Part shown: piece by piece, positions 58,253 through 64,000 of the stretch
Numbering within the stretch: the first letter of the stretch is position 1
How the letters are laid out: every line of letters begins with the position of its first letter
Origin: Collinsella aerofaciens
Lineage (GTDB): Bacteria; Actinomycetota; Coriobacteriia; Coriobacteriales; Coriobacteriaceae
Direction of reading: 5' to 3'
Length of the DNA stretch: 64,000 nucleotides
Assembly: GCF_028206795.1 (NCBI RefSeq)
Contig: NZ_JAQLFJ010000002.1
Span: 179,295 to 243,294, forward strand
The notes under the pieces: generated by a model
The model's database searches: none
What the model was told of the DNA's origin: nothing
What the model saw: only the letters and a program-made list of their open reading frames with translations
Made by a program: the position numbers and the translations under genes

Positions 58253-60070
58253 TCACCCCTCCCCGTCCATGACCGTCCAGCTTACAGGCTCAATGCCCGG
58301 AAGAGACGTTAGGCAAGAGGGGCAGGCAACCTGATAGTTCCCGTAATTTGTTCTGCGCTGCATCGAAGCGGAGACGTATACCGCTTTGCGGGCGCGAGTG
58401 ACGCCGACGTACAGCAGGCCTATTTCCTCAATAAGCCCATCTGGCATTTTCTTCGCATCAGCAATCTGGCAACCTCGCGCAGAACGTAAGCATATACCAG
58501 CATTTTCGCAACGAGAGCAAATCCCTCCAGGCCAATCGAAACGCGTAACGCCCGGAATGAAAACGGTGTCCCACTCGAGCCCCTTAGCGGAGTGAACGGT
58601 CATCATGGAGATGCCCACATCAAGGTAATCGGAGAAACGTCGCAGGGAGCCCTCGGAAAAGATACTAACGATATAGTCGAAGCGCTCCGAAGGTCCCATC
58701 GCGACGCAGTCATTTTTAAGATGTTTCCGCAGCGCTCCAAGAAGCATGGCATAGGACCGCCCATACTCGAATCTCCTGGAGCCAGTCAGCAGCTCATCAG
58801 AGATGGAGTCGATTATTTTGTCCGCAGCAGACCGGCTGACGCCCTTTTCTCCAGACACTGCATCGGTAATCCTGGATAAAGCAAACGCATTGAATTCGAT
58901 GAACCCCCGACTTGTATCCGAGAAGAGTCCGTTGAAGTAAGAGATACCTTCTTTAGCAAGCTCTTCCATAATGAGATCGGCAAGGGCACCACGCTTACGA
59001 ACAAGAATCGCAATCCTCCCGCCACTGCTTTGAGCGAGCGCCGTAACCTTGGAAACGATGGCAGTCGCTTCGTCTTGCTGAGTAGAGCCAACAAATATGG
59101 GAAGTCGGGGCGTACCGCCGGCAATGGTGCCCTTCATGTTTGAGCGAATCGCAGCACCGAGCTCCCCGACGATAGATCTCCCAGAAAACCTATGGTTATG
59201 CTCGAGTTCCAACGGAGTTAGACGCAGGTCGGTAGTGGCCTTTGCCTTTAAGCCTTCCATTGCACCAATAAAACCATAAACACGCTGAATGGGGTCGCCG
59301 AACATGCAGATCCCCGACTCATCAGAAATCAGACCCCTTAGGAAGACATAGCACAACGCATTCGTGTCCTGCGCCTCGTCGACAAGCACAACAGGATATG
59401 CTGCCGACAGATAGGACCTTAACTTGGGAAAATGAGCGAGCAATTCAATTGCAAGGGAAATCATTGCGGAGTATGGCAAGAGACCGTTCGATGCAAACCT
59501 TTCCTTGATGATCCTATTAAAGGAAAACATCACACGCCTCAAGTCCATTTCCTGACCGTTTCTCATGAAGCGGAGGAAGTCGTCAACGGCATTCTTTTCA
59601 TCCCAGGTCAGCCTGCCACCTCGCGAAACCAGCTCGCTAACGGCGCTGTTGTCATCAACCATAGAGAGCTCGCCAACGTTCACTGGGAGCGAGAGCGATT
59701 TCCAGTATCTGCGTAGCAGAGCCCAAGCAAAGCCGTGGAAGTTGGTCGCCATGACGCTGTCCTCAAAACGCTTGGCCACGGGACCAGGAAGTGCCGACAT
59801 AGTGATGCCCAAATCCATACGCATCCTCCGCGCGGCGGCAACGCTAAAGGTCAGGGCCAAAATCCTTTTTGGCGGATGGACTTCGCCAGATGCCAGCAGC
59901 CAGCAAGCCCGCCCAGTCATCACCGTGGTCTTCCCGTAGCCTGCCGGCGCCTCCACGAACACCCTCTTTGATGGCGAGAAAATCGCGGAGCACTGCGACG
60001 CATCCCCACCACAGCGCGCCTCAATCTCGGCTCTAACACTATCCCGCAGGTCAGTCTGACTCATCAGCAT
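58253..60070 (-). CDS. gajB: GajB-like UvrD/PcrA helicase (Gabija)
   Basis: All superfamily 1A motifs are present: I APAGYGKTTV, Ia LALTFSVAAARRM, II VDEAQDTNALC, III MFGDPIQRVYGF, IV LEHNHRFSGRS, V MTVHSAKGLEWDTVFIPG and VI LLYVGVTRARKAVYV. The gene overlaps gajA by seven bases, the standard Gabija order. At about 605 residues it is longer than the reference GajB (about 494), with an extra cysteine-rich insert (CSRCENAGICLRSARGC) and a C-terminal ACPSC segment. Both may bind zinc. Confidence 0.88.
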   Translation of the reverse strand: MLMSQTDLRDSVRAEIEARCGGDASQCSAIFSPSKRVFVEAPAGYGKTTVMTGRACWLLASGEVHPPKRILALTFSVAAARRMRMDLGITMSALPGPVAKRFEDSVMATNFHGFAWALLRRYWKSLSLPVNVGELSMVDDNSAVSELVSRGGRLTWDEKNAVDDFLRFMRNGQEMDLRRVMFSFNRIIKERFASNGLLPYSAMISLAIELLAHFPKLRSYLSAAYPVVLVDEAQDTNALCYVFLRGLISDESGICMFGDPIQRVYGFIGAMEGLKAKATTDLRLTPLELEHNHRFSGRSIVGELGAAIRSNMKGTIAGGTPRLPIFVGSTQQDEATAIVSKVTALAQSSGGRIAILVRKRGALADLIMEELAKEGISYFNGLFSDTSRGFIEFNAFALSRITDAVSGEKGVSRSAADKIIDSISDELLTGSRRFEYGRSYAMLLGALRKHLKNDCVAMGPSERFDYIVSIFSEGSLRRFSDYLDVGISMMTVHSAKGLEWDTVFIPGVTRFDWPGGICSRCENAGICLRSARGCQIADAKKMPDGLIEEIGLLYVGVTRARKAVYVSASMQRRTNYGNYQVACPSCLTSLPGIEPVSWTVMDGEG

Positions 60071-61797
60071 TCGAGCCCCACGGCCTTGCGAATAATACTT
60101 TTGTAACATGTGGGAACGCCATTAGCACCAAGAGCCTCCGCGAGGGCGACGCCAGACACGACGCCCTTGTTCGATGAAAGCCATGCATACATAAGCGCAC
60201 GTGATTTGGGCGTGTCTGCGAATAACCCGTCAAACTCCGATCCCCGGAAATCGTATTCAGGGTCCCGCAAGTTAACGCCGTAGACAGCACAGGCGCTTTT
60301 CAAAGCTTTACTATTCCCCTTGATGCAAGTTGCCCTCTGAAAAGGATCAATCGACTCAAGAAGCGCAATAAACGCACCCTGGTTATCGCTAGCGAAGAAC
60401 GAGTCAACGACCTCACCTTCGAAATCCCGTTCGGTTGTCGTTATATGGTCTTCAGAAGTTTCTTGCAGCTCATCCTCATCTCTGTCGACAATTGAATAAT
60501 TTGGAATCTCGAACTTGCCCAGAAGTTCACAGAGTGGTTTAATGTTCTTTTTCCCGCCGGCCCTGATAGGCACAACTCCATAATCATCCAGATCCATCCC
60601 AAGGTTGCGAGCGAACACCGGAATGGCTCCAGACTCTGTCTGCCCCTCAAAAGCCAAAACCGACCGCGCGAAAAAGGCCTCTCGTATCGACTCAAAGTTC
60701 AGCATAAGATGCTTTTCAACCTTGTCGGACAGGTCAATATCCCTACCGCATATGACCTTCGGCGAATTTTCGCCCTGCCCGAATCGCACAATGTTCTTAT
60801 AGCCGCGAGCCAGAATGTTAGGCGAATGCGTCACCATGATCAGCTGAGCTTTGATTGAATCAATTCCGAAATAGTCCTTGAGAAGAGCATTGAATCTATC
60901 ATCCTTCCCTTCGCAAATCCTATGCAAGCTCTTCGAGAGACGCCTCTGCATATACGGGTGAAGGTGGGCTTCGGGTTCGTCATAAGCCAGAACGGCATGC
61001 AGCACGCGTCTGTCATCATCATCTGAGCAAAGGCTCTCTTGAAGGCGTTTAGGCGAAAGACGCATAATGCTCTCGATTATCGAGAGCGAGGCAATAGCGA
61101 GGTACTGCAAGCCTACCCCTGCCTTTTTAAAATGAACGCCCCTCTTGTCAAGCAAGGTAACCAAACTTCCAAGCGTTCCGCCATCCGATGAATCGACGCC
61201 AGGCCTCACACCATATGATGACAGGATCGGGACGTCGCCGACGATTTCGCCGAGATCTGCAACCAGACCTTCGAGCTCGCTCCCATCCAGAAAATCGGAG
61301 ACCTCTTTACCCTCCTTATCTAGATAAAGAGCGATACCTTTGGAAAGAACTTTACCGACACCTCGGGTACCATCAAACGCCAGGTCTCCCCTATTAAAGG
61401 ATGCAGTCGAGTACCTGAACATGTGAACGGATCGCATCAGAGAGGGTAAAATACTTTCTCCGCTCCCTTCGGCCTTAAACTCAATTCGAGAATCCGGGTC
61501 GTCAGCAAAAGCGCAGATGGTAATGGTGTTTCCGGTCGTAGAATCGATGTCGAGCCCCGTTATTCCGATCTCGTCCTCGTCCAACTTTAAAGTTACTAGA
61601 GCCCCTGCGCGCTTTTCAATGTCAGCGAAATCCTCTTCGCTAATCGTCGCTTGATTGAAAATTGTATTGAGCAAGTCAAGCACATTCGTTTTGCCGAGGT
61701 TGTTCTCGCCGACAATATAGCTCACGTCCTCGTCAAAACTAATCGACACTCCATCGAGATTCCGATAGTTCTCAATCCTCAGTTTAGAGATCCTCAT
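60064..61797 (-). CDS. gajA: GajA ATPase-TOPRIM endonuclease (Gabija)
   Basis: GajA senses nucleotide depletion in phage infection and nicks DNA. The 577 residues match the reference length (about 578). The ATPase part has Walker A YIVGENNLGKTNVL, the ABC-like region LQYLAIASLSII, Walker B HAVLAYDEPEAHLHPYMQ and MVTHSPNIL. The TOPRIM part has SVLAFEGQTESGAIPVFARN and YSIVDRDEDELQE, the metal-binding E and DxD. The downstream UvrD-like gene overlaps by seven bases, which completes the system. Confidence 0.9.
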   Translation of the reverse strand: MRISKLRIENYRNLDGVSISFDEDVSYIVGENNLGKTNVLDLLNTIFNQATISEEDFADIEKRAGALVTLKLDEDEIGITGLDIDSTTGNTITICAFADDPDSRIEFKAEGSGESILPSLMRSVHMFRYSTASFNRGDLAFDGTRGVGKVLSKGIALYLDKEGKEVSDFLDGSELEGLVADLGEIVGDVPILSSYGVRPGVDSSDGGTLGSLVTLLDKRGVHFKKAGVGLQYLAIASLSIIESIMRLSPKRLQESLCSDDDDRRVLHAVLAYDEPEAHLHPYMQRRLSKSLHRICEGKDDRFNALLKDYFGIDSIKAQLIMVTHSPNILARGYKNIVRFGQGENSPKVICGRDIDLSDKVEKHLMLNFESIREAFFARSVLAFEGQTESGAIPVFARNLGMDLDDYGVVPIRAGGKKNIKPLCELLGKFEIPNYSIVDRDEDELQETSEDHITTTERDFEGEVVDSFFASDNQGAFIALLESIDPFQRATCIKGNSKALKSACAVYGVNLRDPEYDFRGSEFDGLFADTPKSRALMYAWLSSNKGVVSGVALAEALGANGVPTCYKSIIRKAVGLEC

Positions 61798-62085
61798 GCG
61801 TCCTCCCGACCTTTATGGTTTTATGGCTTCCAACAATCTAACACGCCTCGTGTTGTACTGAACTTGAGGCACAGCCACTTCGAGAGGCTTGTAAATCATA
61901 AGAGTAGTCCTAAGAAGGTTGTTTGCATGCACCAAGCCGTCTCCTAAGGCTCCCCCCAACATCCCCCAGAAAGTTCGCTGATGTTGACTGGGGTTCCCGT
62001 AAAATAATCCCCAAATAAATATGTGCGGAGTGCTGGCCTGGAGCTGCCTTCGGACCCTATTGGCTGCTCACCGAGAGGCTCCGCT

Positions 62086-63321
62086 ATGAAACGACCCCTT
62101 TACTACCTGCTCTGCGCGATCGCGTGCACGTCCATGGTCAGCTCGACAATGCCCATGGCAGCCATAGCGGAGGCGATTCAGCCCCAGGCAACCGCCGGGC
62201 AGCAGGCGCAAGCCGACGCCACGGCCAGCGACACGGGCAAGGCGGAAGACGGCTCCAACACAAACGTGCCCGCAGCAAACACTGCGACAAGCAACAGCAC
62301 CGACACCCCCGCAAACACCACCCAAACCGCGCCCGTGGACGCCAACACCGCAGGCGCCGCGGCCACACCCAACACCACCGCCGCAACAAGCAACACCGCC
62401 AAGCCCGACAGCACCGCCGCAGCCACCGCCCCATCCCTCCGAGCCCAAACCACCCCCACGCCCGCCGCAATCCCCGCCACGTCACAAACCGGCTACGCCC
62501 GCTCCGCCACGGCAACCCAAAACGGCGTCACCTTCACCGTCTCGTGGAACGACGCCCCCGCGGGCACCGCGACGACCTTCCACGTAACCCAGGCCAACGG
62601 CTCGTCCCAGGCCAAGGCGCGCATGGACGTGCCCACCTATTGGGACGGCGGCAGTCAGGAGAGCGTCTGTGACCCGTCGCGCCCGGCATGGGCCAGCTAC
62701 TACAGCCTGGGCACCGCGGGCCACGACTTTACCTTTGACTTCACGGCGTCGGGCACGTACCGCATCTACTTCTACTTTATGGACAACGACAGAAACGACC
62801 CCCAAAACGACAAGGGGATCTACTACCTGCGCACCACGGCGGAGGTGACCGTAAACGACGCCGCCCGCCCAAGCGTCACGCAGATCGTCAACAACGCCGT
62901 GGCCCAGTGCAGGCAAGAGACAAACGGCTCGGAATACGACATGGCGCTGTGGCTCCACGACTGGACGCTCGACCAGCTGGAGTACGACCACAGCCTCAAC
63001 TGGTGCTCGGCCGAAAGCGGCCTCACGCGCCACCAGGGCACCTGCGAGAGCTACCAGCGCATCTACTCCAAGCTCCTAGACGCAGCGGGCATCGCCAACG
63101 GCCGCATCACCGGCAACGGCCACACCTGGAACGCCGTAAAGATCGACGGCAAATGGTGCCAGATGGACCTGACCTGGGACGACACCAGCGACAACTGGTA
63201 CGGAGACCTGGACCAGCGCCATCTGTACTTTGGCCTGACCGACGAGCTCATGGCAATCGCCCACTCCGACCACACGGCAAACTACCAGAAGGACGGCTAC
63301 GCCTACCGCTCGACCGGGTAG
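62086..63321 (+). CDS. Secreted transglutaminase-like protein, probably truncated
   Basis: An N-terminal signal peptide (about residues 1-29, ending AIAEA) is followed by a Thr/Ala/Pro-rich linker of about 110 residues and a beta-sandwich-like segment. The transglutaminase core then shows HQGTCESYQRIYSKL (Cys), NGHTWNAVKIDGK (His) and QMDLTWDDTSDNW (Asp). Such cell-surface proteins cross-link or cleave proteins or the wall. GAGAGG precedes the ATG at 62086. The stop codon abuts the end of an IS256-type element, so a C-terminal anchor may have been lost. Confidence 0.85.
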   Translation: MKRPLYYLLCAIACTSMVSSTMPMAAIAEAIQPQATAGQQAQADATASDTGKAEDGSNTNVPAANTATSNSTDTPANTTQTAPVDANTAGAAATPNTTAATSNTAKPDSTAAATAPSLRAQTTPTPAAIPATSQTGYARSATATQNGVTFTVSWNDAPAGTATTFHVTQANGSSQAKARMDVPTYWDGGSQESVCDPSRPAWASYYSLGTAGHDFTFDFTASGTYRIYFYFMDNDRNDPQNDKGIYYLRTTAEVTVNDAARPSVTQIVNNAVAQCRQETNGSEYDMALWLHDWTLDQLEYDHSLNWCSAESGLTRHQGTCESYQRIYSKLLDAAGIANGRITGNGHTWNAVKIDGKWCQMDLTWDDTSDNWYGDLDQRHLYFGLTDELMAIAHSDHTANYQKDGYAYRSTG

Positions 63322-64000
63322 TGTCGCGATAGTTGGTGTAATGGACACTTTGCCCCCTGCATCCAGGATCCGGAATCTATCGATATCCTAGGCCGTCTCC
63401 ACGCCGTCAGCAAGCTCCAGGCTGGATTCGACCATCTTCCTGTCGGTCTTTCCCAGCTCGGCCCAGTCATGACAGCCCAAGGCGCCCCTCCGGAGCTCCG
63501 CGTCGTGCATCTCGGCCATCTTCCTCTCCGAAAAGTAGCGTGAGCCGGCCCATGTCTCGGCCTGGTCGCACATGACGGCTCCCACGAGCCTGAGCAGCGA
63601 ACTCTCCGACGGGAAAACCTGCACCACGCGCGAGTCGCGTTTGGTTTCCCTTTTGGCGCGCTCCCGCAAGTTGTTGGTGCGCAGGCGCTTCCAGTGCGAC
63701 GGTGGGAAGTCCAGGTGCGCTAGCGCGTCAGGCTCCGCCTCCTCGAGCGCCCTTGCCGCCCCCAGGCAGCACCCCACCAGCATCTCGCACGCCGCGTGGT
63801 ACATGGCCACGGCGGTGGCGGCGTACCTGGCGCGGAAGACCGAAGAGAAGATGCTGGCCCACGCGGCGCCTCAGCTGCCAGGAGCCGGCCTCGCGCATGC
63901 AGTCGCGCATCGCTGCTAGGCCGCCCATTACAGTCAGAAATGAGCTATTCGATACCCCGTTGATGTATTTCCCCGGTGTCGGATACGATTCAAGCAAGCC
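63322..64000 (-). mobile_element. IS256-family insertion sequence (left part cut by window edge)
   Basis: The transposase on the minus strand, and a probable terminal repeat beginning near 63322 (GTGTCGCGATAGTTGGTG, then TAATGGAC), define the element. Only its 3' part is in the window. The exact end and the target duplication cannot be set without the other side. Confidence 0.7.
63388..64000 (-). pseudogene. IS256-family transposase, frameshifted C-terminal part
   Basis: The C-terminal part reads EEAEPDALAHLDFPPSHWKR, then LRTNNLRERAKRETKRDSRV and VQVFPSESSLLRLVGAV, with the glutamate and the TNN..ER motif of Mutator/IS256 transposases. Going upstream, this frame hits a TGA near 63,873. The continuation (YINGVSNSSFLTVMGGLAAM) lies in another frame. 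The gene is therefore broken by a frameshift at about 63,870, or uses slippage. The N-terminus lies outside the window. Confidence 0.75.

Overview
The window looks like a chromosome segment of a Coriobacteriia gut actinobacterium, most likely Collinsella or a close relative. This is inferred from the GC-rich coding, the actinobacterial mIHF-type protein and the host gene set; no rRNA or housekeeping marker here fixes the species.

Positions 1 to about 31,650 are the integrase-proximal part of a tailed-phage prophage that continues off the left edge. Most genes are on the minus strand, so transcription runs right to left. From the right they are: a plus-strand lysogeny block (CI-like repressor, membrane/zinc-ribbon protein, tyrosine integrase); a divergent Cro-like gene; an array of 13 tRNA or tRNA-like genes (27,715-28,741); a BRO-type antirepressor; recombination and replication genes (RusA, YqaJ exonuclease, RecT, mIHF-like, SSB, dUTPase, RtcB RNA ligase); a cytosine methyltransferase with an apparent frameshift and an embedded overlapping gene; a long string of tiny genes, many encoding Lar-like zinc ribbons; a replication initiator and a DnaC-type loader; then TerS, TerL, portal, scaffold and major capsid protein. 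A plus-strand cassette of acidic small proteins, with an HTH gene and a serine recombinase, splits terS from terL. The tRNA array together with RtcB suggests tRNA supply and repair.

Positions 31,700-40,330 are host metabolism: IMP dehydrogenase (guaB), a ModE-type wHTH, a PLP-fold protein that seems to lack its catalytic lysine, and a sucrose locus (LacI regulator with four visible operators, EIIBC, ChbG-like deacetylase, GH32 hydrolase).

Positions 40,397-51,492 are one eight-gene minus-strand operon for a Gram-positive Pel-type exopolysaccharide: PelD (with an RxxD site for cyclic-di-GMP), PelE, a DUF2194 protein, PelF, PelG, CotH-like, VTC-like and DUF4956.

Positions 51,788-61,797 are a defence island, all on the minus strand: two ATPase plus RloB-type pairs, a stand-alone ATPase-TOPRIM protein, and a Gabija system (gajA, gajB). 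The first pair is preceded by a perfect 22-bp palindrome that contains both a TATAAT box and the ribosome binding site.

Positions 62,086-64,000 hold a secreted transglutaminase-like protein whose 3' end abuts an IS256-family element running off the right edge. Three intergenic elements in the host part share a core and form a small dispersed repeat family.
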